Shown piece after piece: positions 23,543-35,800 of a stretch of DNA of 64,000 nucleotides. Numbering within the stretch: position 1 is the stretch's first letter; each line of letters begins with the position of its first letter. The stretch is from Zantedeschia hybrid cultivar (Eukaryota; Streptophyta; Magnoliopsida; Alismatales; Araceae): the NCBI GenBank assembly GCA_030544215.1, contig JARZZO010000016.1, forward strand, positions 34,804,001 to 34,868,000, given 5' to 3'. A program made the translations under genes and the position numbers. The notes under the pieces were generated by a model, which saw nothing but the letters and a program-made list of their open reading frames with translations, was not told the origin of the DNA and did no database searches.

Positions 23543-23624
23543 CGCATTTACTAGAACGAGCTTTACCCTAGACTCAGGCTTGGACTCGTTGGCAAATGAG
23601 TCAAGTGGAGTCGAGTTTGAGTAG
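23543..23624 (+). repeat. 82-bp copy of MITE flank between polypurine tract and 3' LTR
   Basis: This stretch matches 19608-19689, the MITE DNA left of the 5' LTR, with one visible difference (GAGTTTG for GAGCTTG) and including the AGTAG target copy. In a normal integration, target DNA lies only outside the LTRs. Confidence 0.85.
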
Positions 23625-24614
23625 TGATGAGGCAGAATCCGATTCGGCCCGTTAAAAAAGCCCAACACTAAGATCAACCCAACAACAGTAGCAGTGGAGG
23701 CCCACTAGCAGCCTTCGGCCCGTTAGCGGCCCAGCAGCCTCCGGCCCAGTAAGCAGCCCAGTGATCCTCGGCCCATCAGCGGCCTAAAAGCCTTCGGCCC
23801 GTTAGCGGCCCTCGGCCCAGTAGGCTCCAGCCCACTAAGCGGCATCTAGCCCATCAACGGCCCAAAAGCCTTCGGCCCGTTAGCGGCCCTCGGCCCAGTA
23901 GGCTCCAGCCCACTAAGCGGCATCTGGCCCATCAGCGGCTCCCAACCTTCGGCCCAGTAGCCGTATCCGGCCCACTCCGGTGGGAGGGTTAGGCGCTATG
24001 GCGGTTTATCAGTAAACCAGAACATAGTCCTATATCAGCTGCCACCATTAAGCAACCTCTATCCTCCGCTATAAATACACGGCTATTTATTACCAAAGGT
24101 ATGTCTTCTGGACCCAAGGACAACAGTCTAAAAAGCATTAAAGCTGCTTCTTCTTCCTCTTCTTCTGAATCGAATCTTCTTCAAAAGCTAACTTAGCCGT
24201 CGGAGGGGGTTCCTTAGGACCGAAGCCCGGGACTCCTACTGACCGGTTCTTCTTCTTTCCCTCCTTCTGCAGGGGCTTCGGTTTGAATCTTCGCCGACCT
24301 CTCCGAGTCGGTCTCGGCCGCCGACCTCGGGTTTTCTCCCTCCGGTCTCGACGCCTTTCGCCGGCTGGTCCGCCTCGTCCGAAGGAGCCTCGGCCTCGCC
24401 CTGCGCCGGCTGGCCCGCCTCATCCGAAGGAGTCTCGGCTACGCTCCCAGCGAGCCTTCGCCCGGGCACCTCTCGGCTTCGGATCCTCGGCCCCGTTTTC
24501 GCCCTAGTCTCGCTCCGGATCCCCGTCGGTCCTCTTCACCGATCCGATCCAGCTTCGGATTCCATCTTTGGATTCCAGTCTCGGAATCCGACCGTGATAG
24601 CTTCGGCTACATCA
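23625..24614 (+). repeat. 3' LTR of the Tat-like element
   Basis: It begins TGATGAGGCAG, ends CTACATCA and is collinear with 19690-20687, with scattered substitutions and a small deletion in the AGCCCA-rich part. A TATA box lies near 24070. The AGTAG target copy follows. Confidence 0.87.
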
Positions 24615-24657
24615 AGTAGCTTGTGAGTCCGGCTCATTGCCAACCCCTAGTCCACGG

Positions 24658-25461
24658 GTCTTCGCCGCGAGAGATTAAACTTTCTAACCCTGCTCCCTTG
24701 GCCTTTTTCTCAGGTCGAATGGGAGAGACTGGCAAGCCAGGTCCGAGGCTTGACACGGCTGGTGGGTCAAACCTCAGTCCTCATAATCCAATTCCTGACT
24801 ATGTTACAGAGCCAATGGGTCCACCTAGGGGGAATGTTTGACAGTGAATGCTAGGGTTCTTCCCCTAGTGCCATAGACAAAGCAGCAGCAGACCAGTGGG
24901 TGGATGACCTCCTTCTAAGTGAGCCATGTTCTTCAACTCCAATTGTAGCTAGAGACGAGGGCAGTGGATGGCTGCCCTCTAGGTGTACCATCTTCTTCGT
25001 CTCTAACTATGGGTAGGGAGGCTAATGGTTTAAAACACACCCTTTTCAGGCCAGCTTGGCATGTATGAACTCTAAATAAGGTATACCAGGGCCAATCCAA
25101 TGCTTTTCTTCTTGCTTATCCTCTAGCCAAGTTCTTTTTGTGCCAGCCTGATTTAGGTGCAACCTATGGTGCCAACAAAGTGAGAGTTGCAATGAAGAAA
25201 AATTTCAACCACTTCCAAAAAACCATCAGATAAAGCAACAGTGTTTCTAAAAGAATGTGATTGGATCCATGCACTTGAAAAATGAGAAATAAGTAGATAA
25301 TTCACTAGATATATCACTTGATAAATTAGGAATCAACAAAAGATAAAGTAATGGTGGTGGAAAGGGATATTTAGAAGAAAAGAAATCATAAAAAGCTACA
25401 TCTGATAACATATCAGGCAAAGACAACTAGAGTGTACAGCAAAAGATGGATTGGTGCATAC
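24658..25461. other. RAD54 intron sequence without recognisable features
   Basis: No repeat boundaries and no coding stretch were seen between the MITE and the RAD54 exon starting at 25462. The next RAD54 exon was searched for here and not found. Confidence 0.4.
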
Positions 25462-25512
25462 CTTTGGTGGTAGATGGTTTGATAACAAAGCGTTTGTCCT
25501 CCTCAGTATAAA
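25462..25512 (-). CDS. RAD54: RAD54 exon, last one in the window
   Basis: 51 nt, 17 codons, reading [17 protein letters not shown] between a GTTCTCAG acceptor and a GTATGCACC donor. The sequence is nearly invariant in RAD54 proteins. The intron after it extends to at least position 1 (more than 25.4 kb). Confidence 0.95.
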
Positions 25513-28500
25513 CTGAGAACAAGAAGACAACAGCCATGCATAAGCAAATTGCAAGGTTATTTAACTGTTCAGCAACACACATTTGGTAACTTTATTTTCA
25601 ATTAGTTAATAGCTGAAGAAAGCAAATGCTAGTGTCAACATCAAAATGTACATCAAAATTGGATGCCTGACACAAGCTTAAGAAACTATTGTACATTAGT
25701 TAATTCATTCTTGAAATAATGAGTCTTCAACAGGCCTGGAACTTAAAATCCTATTTCAAACAGCAGATATCCATGGGCATTTGTAGTCCTATAAATTGAG
25801 ATGTTCCATTCAATATATAGACTTCAAATGACTTGAGAAAAATAAAAGAAAATGTAGAACCAAAAGGACAATATACAGTCACACATAGACACAGCGCGCA
25901 CCAACACCCACCTAACCATCCACCTATCCACACCCACATACACCCTCACACCCGCACACACCCCCGCACCCACCCACTCGCACTCAAGCACAAACATGCA
26001 CATGCATAACGCATGCACACACGCTCACGCATGCATGCATGCGTGCGAGCCCAAACACACACGCACATGTGCACACACAAGCACATGCACACACACAATC
26101 ACATGCCAACAGCTAAACATCCATCTGCCAAGATCTCGCAAGAAGCCATGTTGTACAACCAGCCCATTCTGCATGATCATTAGTTGTTAACTCATCCAAG
26201 CTTGATGTGTAACGCACCAGATGCTCCTCAGGTGACCCTCTGCCGTCAAATGTAACCAACTGGGAATTTCTTATGACTCAGTGGCAGCTTCCTGAAGTAA
26301 TAGTGGATCAGGTAAGGCACCTCGTACAAATCAAAAGTGCTTTCCCCCTTTCCATGTTCTGCAAATTTGGCCTCAATCATGGCTCTTTATGATGCCATCA
26401 CATCCCCTGTGTATGCATGAGATTTTGGAAAATGATTATTTGGTTCTGCTGGATGATCTTCATGGGCATGATCAAGGCCCAAGTCCATGTCGATCATGGG
26501 CCGATGGGGGCCCTGGCCAATGCTACAGCAGGAGGATAGTTAACTAGGGTGGACAAACTGGAGCAGCTGGTTGTAGCTGCATTCTCGTGAGACTTTGCAA
26601 CATTCTAAAGCAAAGCCTTTAGTTGTGGATTTTCCTGCTCAACAGTTAGCACAGGTTGTCATGGTTGTAGATTTATTCCTTGGGAATTTGATCTAAATTT
26701 TGATCTTGATCTTGGTTTTGTACTTGATCGACTTCATTGACGCCAAGATTGTCAACTTCTTCACGGCTGTCAGGATTCTCAGGGAGATCCATGGGGAAGA
26801 CTTACATAACCGCCATTTTATTGTATCCAACTGAAAGCTTCATTTATAAGTAAGGCGGTTGCCCCAAATGGCCTGCAGTTGTCATGATTCCTTGCAGATC
26901 ATTAGGTAGATCCCCACAGGGGTTATTACTGCTAGTGGTCAAGCAATTATACACCCTAAATGTGCCTTCAATGGCATGGAAGACTCTTCTTTTCTACTAT
27001 GGTATGTGAGACGGTTCACCCAACCTATCGAAGACAAAAATCCTTGATGTTGATGATTGTTTGGGTTGCCGAATGGGGGCAGTTGAGACAGACTACCGAT
27101 TTTGCGTGCCCCTTTCCTTTTCTAACCAATGATTCATTTGGTGGGTGGGTGGGTGTGTTTTGCTTGGGGGGGGGGGGGGGGGGGGGGGGGGGGTGATGGG
27201 ATGCACATCTTGTACTGGCTGAGATACTTGACGTTGATTTGAGCCAGACAAGCCAGCCCTATCATTTCTGATTTTATGGGCCTCCTCCTTGGTGACCAGC
27301 CTCTTTTTTCATATGGAGGTTCCTTTCTTGCCTTTTCTTTTTCCTCTGATTTTGAAATTTGAAGAGGATTGGATGCGGAAGGGCTTAAGCACTACTTTAT
27401 CCTTTTGCACTATTGATAAGATTCTAAATCCATTATAAGTTGGGATTGTTGAGCAGGTTATGGCCTAACCCAGAGGGGGTAAATGGGTTTTAAAAATTTA
27501 AACTTGCAGAGAAACAAAATCGCAGCAAATCAAGGACATGGATGAGAGAAAATGGACAATCACACAAAGTAGACAGGGGCACACAGCTTTTTATAGGTTC
27601 CACTAGCACGAAGCTAAACAAATACACCTAGCCTCAACCGGTCTTCCTCCTAACAGAGGGAACACAGGATATAGACCTCCTGTTGGTCACATTTCCCTCA
27701 TTGAACAACCTGGTACCGTATACCTCTTCCCCTTCAAACCTAGAAGGAGGAACCACAGAGAATGTATCAAAGTTTACACACACAAAAATGCCTATGAAAA
27801 GTGCAACTGTACAATGAAAGCCAGAAGCAAATCAACACAGAAAATCAGAACGAAAAAGGGTAATCTTGATTGTCATGGATGGCCCGAGAACTCCTTCAGC
27901 AAGTATAACGGAAGATGAGGAAGATGAAGAGCATTGAGTGCTTGGGAATTGGATGCTAGCTCTAAGGCTTTCTCTCTTAATTAAGTTTGGGTGCTTAAGA
28001 TTTCTTACTGTTCTAGAGAGATTCTTTATTCATCTACAGGCTTCAATATACAGTGATTCATTCAAATTGCTCTACTAGACACATTAACTATTCATTTAGA
28101 GGATGAGGAACTCTTGAGTCTAACTTTAACAATTTTGAGTCTAATGTTAATTTTTCTTTAGTCTACGGCAGTGCTAGGAGCACATAGGCGCTAGAGATTT
28201 TGCCTTTATTTGCATAGAAGCTTCCATCCTTGTCGGCTGGTACAACCCACGATTTGATTCCGCATGCTTCTGCTACTTTACCTATTTCATAGCTTAAAAT
28301 GGAAACTCGTCTGAATCTTCTAGAAATTCTTTATTCATCCGCTGGCTTGAATATATAGTCATTCGTTCAAATTGCTCCATTAGACACATTAACTATTCGT
28401 TTAGAGGATGAGGAGCTCTTGAGTCTAACGTTAATGATTTTGAGTTCTAATGTTAATTTTCTTTAGTCTGCAGTAGTGTTAGGAGCACATAGGCGCTAGA

Positions 28501-29139
28501 GATTTTGCCTTTATTTGCATAGAAGCTTCCATCCTTGTCAGCTGGTACAAACCCTGATTTTGGTTCCACATGCTTCTGCTACTTTACCTATTGCATAGCT
28601 TAAAATGGAAACTCATCTTATCCTTGACCAGAGGGTTAGGTGAGTAGCAGACATTTGCATGCATAAAACAACAGCAGACGGGGTGGAGACATCTCCATTT
28701 ATAGCACCAGAAATTTGAATTTAAACAGAATCACAAAGATACACTACGGACGAGGCATGATACACCAAGATAATCACTTAAGAGTATAATAGTCGCAAGC
28801 TTAATTGATTAAGATAAGTAAAACCGAAGAGAAACACACTAATCAATTTCTCTCTTGGGGACAGCATACTCTTAATCCCAAGAGAGCCTTCAAGCCTTCG
28901 GGAATAAAAGAAATCTTCAACCACCTTGTATGAGACCTCTTTAGGGGGGGGGGAAGGATTTATAGTGAGTAATAGAAGCCGGTAGGGGCTCCAAATGGAG
29001 CGAGTGGGCATATTTCCAGTTCCATTTCTTCTTTCCCTTTTTCCTGCTTCCTCTTCTTTCTATCTCTCTTTTTGGCCCAGTGGGCAGCCCTATCGGTTCT
29101 ATTCCTTGAGAAGGAAAGTTGGTTTTTTTTTTCTTTTTT

Positions 29140-29170
<31 letters not shown>

Positions 29171-29778
29171 GAGGGAATGGTGGTCTTTTTCGATTGGTGG
29201 ATCCACTAAATTCCACCAGTGGGTGTGTCTTGTTTCCCTTTTTTCCTTGGATTTCCTTCCCAACTAGGAATCTTCCCGTGATGTATCTTTCTCCTTCTCA
29301 TCTCTCTCTCTATTGCTCTCCCTTGATTTGTGCACAGGGATGAGTCCGGACACTTCCTCCCTCTTTCCTAACGTCGCAAGATAAACACCCCCTTAGGATG
29401 GGGTCTCTCTCTCTCTCTCTGTGCAGCTCACCCCTCCTTTTACTCCTCTTGCTCTTTCTTCCTCTTCCTCCTTGTTGGGTTTACAGAAACCCTAGTTAGG
29501 GTTCCTCTGTATGGGCAGGTGCTGCTGCTGTCTCTTTTGCTGTTGCCGCTGATGGTGTTGCTCCCTGTTGCTGCTGTGGTTGTTGCGCCCTGTTGTTGTT
29601 GATGATGGTGTTGTTGCTGGGTTTCCCCTCACTCTGCCAATCACATAACGTGAATCCCTCTCTTTGTTTTTCTTCTTGTTTTTCCTTTTTTTTTATGGGT
29701 GCGGGGTGGGTGGTGGTTTGGTTTCTTTTTTTTCTTTTCCTTTTTTTTTCTTTTTCTTTTTTTTTTCTTTTTTTTTTT

Positions 29779-29809
<31 letters not shown>

Positions 29810-32800
29810 GAGATTCAACAGTGCCCTGCCCTGTTTTTGGTCTTTGGAGGATGAAAAGTACAAGGTTGTTTTCATTTTCAATGCCTCTTTTCTTCATGTG
29901 TTGCATGATCGTTCAAATTTATTTTGTGGTTATCAATAAGAAAAAATGGTCAAACAACATCCTGATATCCCATGTGTATGCTGGCCAAATTCCATGATGC
30001 ATTCACACAGCATATCTGATTTCAAATTATTGATATAAATGGAAACAAGAATATAACGTGCAGAATAACCAAGGAGCCGTAAATAGGGTTCAATGCAAAG
30101 AAGTAACAAACAAAAAAAATGTTGCTGAACAAAAGCCCATGTGCTCATGCTACAGGGGAAAAAATACCTGATTTACTTTCGCACTTAGCTCTGCAGACCT
30201 CTCAACTCCCAACTTTTTCTCTTCATCAGTGGCCGTCGGCTCTCTTCCACAAATGATTGGTGCCTGCTTTAAAAAGATTAGATGATAAAAGTGAAATGTC
30301 TTGTACATTTCAGTTACTCATATCAAGGGGCTTAACAGAATTGTGCATGATCATATATCATTTTAGTTGATGACACATGAAAAGGGTTTTTTTTTAAAAA
30401 AAAAAAAGAAGGATGTTCAGGTATGCTTGGCATAAACAGGAAGGGTTCAGGGAATTTGTTAGTAAGTGGTGGAGAGAGGCATGTTCTGATGACTGCTTCT
30501 TCCACTTTCTCCTTAAAGCTACAATGGTTAAGAAAGTGCATGAAACAGTGGGCTAAGGTGACTTTTGGGAGAGCTTCTAACAGAAGGCAGGAACTTGTGC
30601 AGCTAATTGATCAACTAGAAATCAATAATGAGCAAAGTCAGTCGTTCACAAAAGATGATCAGATCTTGGAGAAGTATAAAAGACTTTATAATGAATTGTG
30701 GTTACAGGAGGAAATTAAATGGAAACAAAGAGCTAAAGAATGTTGGTTGAGAGGAGATAAAAATATTGATTTTTTTCATGCTGTGGTAAGAGCTAAGAGG
30801 AGGTCTTTGAAGATTAATCGTTTTAGGGAGAATGATGATCTGATTGACAACAAGAGGGATATTATTGACAGGTTCATCAATTTCTATAACTAACTCATCA
30901 ATGAAAACAATGATTGGAGACCACATTTAAACGATGGAACGGTTTCTAAGCTAGATGAAAGTGAAGTTAAAGCTCTATGCTTACCCTTTCAGGAGGGGGG
31001 CAAAAGAAACAATTTCTAGCATAGTTGTCAATCCCATCTCAGTCCCTATCCCATTTTTCTACTAGGAGGGGATGTCCTGGTGTCCTAGACAATTCCAATG
31101 TCCTATCCCGGAATTTGTTCCATTATCATAGATATTCTAACAAATATAAAGCACATGTATAAAAAAGTAATATGAATATAAACATATGAATATAGAAATA
31201 ATACAAAATTAATGCAATAAAAGCATTTAGGATGGATTTATGGATTTATAAAGGAGTATATTCATCAAATGAACCCCCAAAATAAGTTTACAAGGAGGTT
31301 AAGTGGTCAAGTAAAATACAAATTCTAGTTGGAATAGGCCAGGACGGGACGGGATGGGACAGACAAAGACAATAAATTACCAGGACAGACAAAAAAACTA
31401 TCTCATCTTGTTCTCTCACTGGCATGGGACATCCCGACTGGAACAGGCCGAGATGGGATGAGATTGATTACTATGGTTTCAGTATGAATCCTAACCAATC
31501 ACCTGCCCCCAACGGATTTTCCTTTGGTTTCTATCAGTTCTTTTCGGACTTGATAAGGGATGATTTGAGTAATGTTGTGCAGGAATATCAACACAAACCT
31601 TTGAGTGTTAGGTGATTCAATTACACTCACATTGTTCTTATTTCTAAAAGGGAGGGTGCCAAAAGAGTGTCTGAGTTTAGACCCATTAGCTTATTGGATG
31701 GGTGTTATAAAATCATTACCGAAGTTTTCATTTCACAGTTAAGGAAGGTTCTTGGGCATGTTGTTGGAAAAAATCAATCTGCTTTCATGAAACGGAAATT
31801 TGTTTCGGAGAATTACATGGTAGCTTATGAAGCAATAAATTATCAGAGAAGTAGAAACAGGAAGGAGGTTCTCTAGAAGCTTCATTTCGACAAGGCTCAT
31901 GATAGACTCAATTGACATTGCATCTAAAGAATACTTGAGCTTATGGGTTTTAAGCAAAAGTGGATTGGCAGATTATGAGTTGCATTTCTTCCCCTAGGTT
32001 GTCTATTCTTATTAATGGAGAGCCATGTGGGTATTTCAGCAGCTCAAGAGGTCTGAACTAGGATGATCCCATTTATTCTATTATCTTTGTGCTTATTGGT
32101 CAGATTTCGAGTTATTTGTGGGATAGAACTGCTCAGTTGGAGTTAGTGACAGATTCTGCATCAGAAGGAATAATATTCAGTAAACGCATCTACAGTTTGT
32201 TGATGATATTCTACCCTATTGTTTACTCTGTGAGGGAGGATGTTCGCAGTATCAGGAAATTGCTACTCATAGCTGAAATAATCAATTGGCTCAAAATTAG
32301 TGATGAGAAATCTGAAGTGGCGGGAATCAACATGCCCCCATACTGGTTTGATGGATATTGCAGGAAGCATGGAATGTACTTGTTCTAGTTTCCTATTAAG
32401 TATTTAGGGCTGCCATTGACTGATGGAGGTGTTAAAATAAGGGATTGGGATGCTTTAGTCAAGAAGTTTGAGAATAGATTAGAAGGTTGGAAAGGGAAAC
32501 TTCTCTCAGCAGGAGGTAGATGGGTGCTTTCAAGAACTGTCCTCTGCTCTTTGGCTACTTATTATGGTTCTATCTTCAAGATTTCAAAGACTGTGGAGAG
32601 AATAATAGAAGCTGCAAGAAGTTCCTTCTTCTGATCAGGGGGCTTCACTTGATAAAGTGGGAAAGTGTATACAGAAGCAACGAGCAAGGGGGTGTTGGTC
32701 TTACTAAAATTGAGACTTTTAACAAGGCTATGTTGGCAAAATGGTCATGGAGGCTTGGTGAAGATTCAGAATCATTGTGGGCATTAATTGTTAAGGAGAA

Positions 32801-35800
32801 GTATTTTTCTCATTCAAGCAAATGGGGCATTTATCCTTTTAGTGGTAGTAATCTGTCATCCATTTGGAAGTATCCTTCTAGTGGTAGTAATCTGTCATCT
32901 ATTTGGAAGCATGTTATTAAGGCCGCGGATATACACTATTTCTATTGCCTTTCAGCAGGGGAATGGTGAGCAAATTCAGTTTTGGAAGGAGAACTGTTGT
33001 TCTGATCTGTCTCTGGGAATGCAGTTCAAAAACCTATTTCCTATTGTGATCAATACTGAAGTTTCGGTAGCTCAAGTTCTTTCAAGTGAAAGAAGTGATC
33101 ATGGCAACATAGTTTTGAAAAGGGACCCCACAGATGTGAAATTTGAGGAACTGATTTCTTTATTTAATATTGTGAATCAGATCCAGTTATCTTATGATCA
33201 ACAATACAGAAGAGCATGGAGATGGAATAGGAATGAAAATTTCTCAATTAATTCTCTTGTGAGATTATTAGATGATGTAGGTTGTAGAGTTTGATGGAAA
33301 GAGTTGGTTTGGTCCAAACTTCTTCCAAACAAAACTAGGCTCTTTCTGTGGAAAACTTCCTGGAATAGATTGCCTACTGCTCAGAGGATTAAAAAAAAGT
33401 TCCATATTCAAAATCTAGGTGCACTTTTTGTGTTGTATGAAGAAGATCAAAATCACCTCTTTTGTGGTTGTGGCATTATTATACAGTGGAACGTCCCCTG
33501 CAGATCATTGAATATCAGGTGGGTGGAACACTCTTTAGTTATGGGAATGCTCAGATGGTGAAAGGGGCAAGTCCGTACGCAGCTCAGAAGGGAATGTGGT
33601 CTCTGTTCTGTCCTGATCTGTTGGGGGCACTATGGCTTGAAAGAAATAAGAGGAGGTTTAGAGAGGATTTAGCAGTACGTTTGATATCTTGAAAAGAACA
33701 ATCAATTGGGTTGAAGAGTGGGGAAGGGCAGTGGGGCTTTCTCAAGACAACCATCAGGAACTGCTGATCAAGGCCTGATGTTGGATGAACATGTTAGCTT
33801 GGATTTGTTTTTTCTTGTCTGTTTTATTGTCTCGATAAAACAGCACCTTTGTAATATTTTCTCTTTGATCTTGAGGTGTCATAGGTTTGTGTTGTCTCTG
33901 GGACTTGGGGGCAACTGCCTTGTTCTGCATGTGGCTTATCTCGGTCTTAGGTTTGTGTTGTCTCTGGGACTTTGGGACAACTCCCTTGTTCTGTATATGG
34001 CTTATCTCGGTCTTCTTGTGTACAGATCCTAAATGATTTCAATGTATCTGTAACTTCTTGTCACTTTTCAAAAAAAAACATTATTGTAATGTTGCAATGA
34101 TTTGTGAGGATAAAAACAATCCGACTCACTTCATAGTAATGCCTGAAGTATGTAGAATCTCCCAGAATTCCTGGATTAGTGAAGTTGACCATGGCAAAGA
34201 ATTCCACCAGATCATTCTGCAAGCATAGAACATTCAAATGATTAAGTTAGAGATGTACTACATTAAATTGCAAGTTGGAGACTGTCAACTGTCAAAGGGA
34301 ACTTTTTACTTGCATAGGGGTCCCTGATAATAAGATTCGTCGACGACAAGGAAGAGCATCCAATGCCTAATTGAGAAACATGAGCACAGGTCAATCAGAT
34401 TAGCAAGAGGTGCAATAGAAGTTATAGATCAAGAGAAAAGTTTGGAGTGTAGACAGAAGTCATTAACTATCATTTATGAGTCAAAGTTCTGCACAAGTGA
34501 TCACATGTGCAGCCATCTGAAATTGATACCTTCTTAGAAGATCAGATTGCAACAATACTATTTGCATACCTTCCAGAATCCAGAACTTAAGAATAAAAAG
34601 GGATTTTTAGATATCGCCTCCTAATGTTCTATCATATTTAGGGATTAAACCCTCATATCTTAATATTGTCATAATCCCTCACAATCTCACACTATTTGGT
34701 GAGCACACCAGAAATTAGGACTAAATTCATTAGGTTTTTGGAGAAAACCACTCAAAACAGCAGGATTATAAAGTAATGTATAATCATGGTCCTTAAAATA
34801 AATATTGGGACCAGGAGATTTGGTCTCTACATATGATAGACCTAGGGGGTGTATCTAAAAGTCCCAAAAAAAAATCCTCATCAAAACATATTCAAATACG
34901 CATATCTGTATGTGTTTGTATAACAGGATAAGTGCATATATAGAAAGCTCTGTCTGTCTTGCAATATAAGCACCAACCACCAAGACACATTTGGAAGATT
35001 CAAAGCCAATGGTCTTAACAGAACTTTTGTTGAATACTTCCTTAACAGCATGTTGATCGGAATATAAAAGCCAATAACAACAAAAATAACAGAATCTGAC
35101 TTCGACTTACACGGTTGGTCAATGTCTGGTCATTTTTCAGCCTATGAGCTTCGTCACATATGAGAAGGTCGCAGCATCCAGTTTTATCAAACTTGGATGA
35201 ATGCATACGAAATGTCTCGTACGAAATAATTAGCACCTAGTGAAACCTTAAACACATCAACATTTCTGGTACTTGGTACTTGCAGAGTATAAAAGGATAA
35301 ACAGTGTTTTGATGTGAAATGGAAATATAAATGGCTAGAAGTTAAGAAGTATTGCCTGAAGAGGACTGCAAGGTCTCAAAAAGCTGTCAATTCCCGAAGT
35401 GACAGCTGCCCTGGAACTTTCGCAAACCGAAAGTAGATGTACTCTTCCTCCAACCCACTTTCTGATTTCAGATTCCCAATTACTAACAAGGCTTGTGGGT
35501 GTAACGATAAGGACCCTTTTTACCATTGGTGTGCCATCAAATCCCTGGCAAAGAAGCGTATAGAGCAATGTGATCGATTGCAGTGTCTTCCCTAGTCTGC
35601 AAAAAGAGATATCGGGGGAGGAGGGGGTATTACAACATCGAAAAGAAGACATAGATAAAGATGGAAACAGCAAGCGGTCCAAATGCAGAAAGCAGTCTAA
35701 AAGTAAGCTTACTTACCCCATATCATCTGCAAGAATACATCCAGAAATACCATAAGCACTTGACAACCCAGAAACACATTCAAACATAAACTGGACACCT

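Larger units (their letters stand above)
19690..24614 (+). mobile_element. Ty3/gypsy Tat-like retrotransposon lacking RT and integrase
   Basis: The LTRs start TGATGAGGCAG and end CTACATCA, and the element is flanked by a perfect AGTAG duplication (19685-19689 and 24615-24619). A primer site follows the 5' LTR and a G-rich tract lies at 23531-23542. The interior has gag, then jumps directly to an RNase H, with no RT catalytic block and no integrase. A 69-bp repeat array fills the 3' part. It is therefore non-autonomous. The gag and RNase H style fits Tat-lineage elements. Confidence 0.85.
18987..24649. mobile_element. hAT-type MITE (about 733 bp) split by a gypsy element
   Basis: The left terminus TACGGGTGCAACAAGCC and the inward-read right terminus TAGGGGTTGGCAATGAGCC form imperfect inverted repeats. 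Flanking 8-mers GTCAACAG (18979) and GTCCACGG (24650) match at 6 of 8. The interior is full of CGAGCTC and GAGCTCAAGC-type words, typical of a widespread plant hAT MITE style. Without the inserted element it is 18987-19689 joined to 24620-24649. Confidence 0.65.
30423..33690 (+). pseudogene. L1 ORF2 of the second LINE, broken
   Basis: A pre-RT helical region runs 30423-30893. After a MITE insertion the RT blocks follow: [15 protein letters not shown] (about 31680), [10 protein letters not shown] (about 31775), an FVDDIL box (about 32185), SAGGRWVLS (about 32500) and an [12 protein letters not shown] segment before a zf-RVT-like tail (about 33320-33480). In-frame stops lie near 31612, 31876, 32386 and 32632, with several frame changes. 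An in-frame 39-bp duplication lies at 32832-32909. No functional product is expected. Confidence 0.82.
30397..34078 (+). mobile_element. 5'-truncated L1 LINE in a RAD54 intron
   Basis: The insertion begins next to an A-run near 30390, in the part of ORF2 between endonuclease and reverse transcriptase. It ends with a short A-tail (CAAAAAAAAAC near 34070). ORF2 motifs are in order on the plus strand, antisense to RAD54. It is the same family as the L1 at 2524-8192: for example SAGGRWVLS against SAGGKWILS, and [16 protein letters not shown] against [17 protein letters not shown] clear target duplication was not found because the left junction is A-rich. Confidence 0.82.

Noticed and set aside
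29496..29906. Lys- and Pro-rich ORFs near 29.5-29.9 kb
   Set aside because: They are translations of T and G homopolymers inside a RAD54 intron.
34078..34130. Target duplication for the L1 at 30397-34078
   Set aside because: The left junction is an A/T homopolymer and no unambiguous direct repeat could be matched to the right flank.
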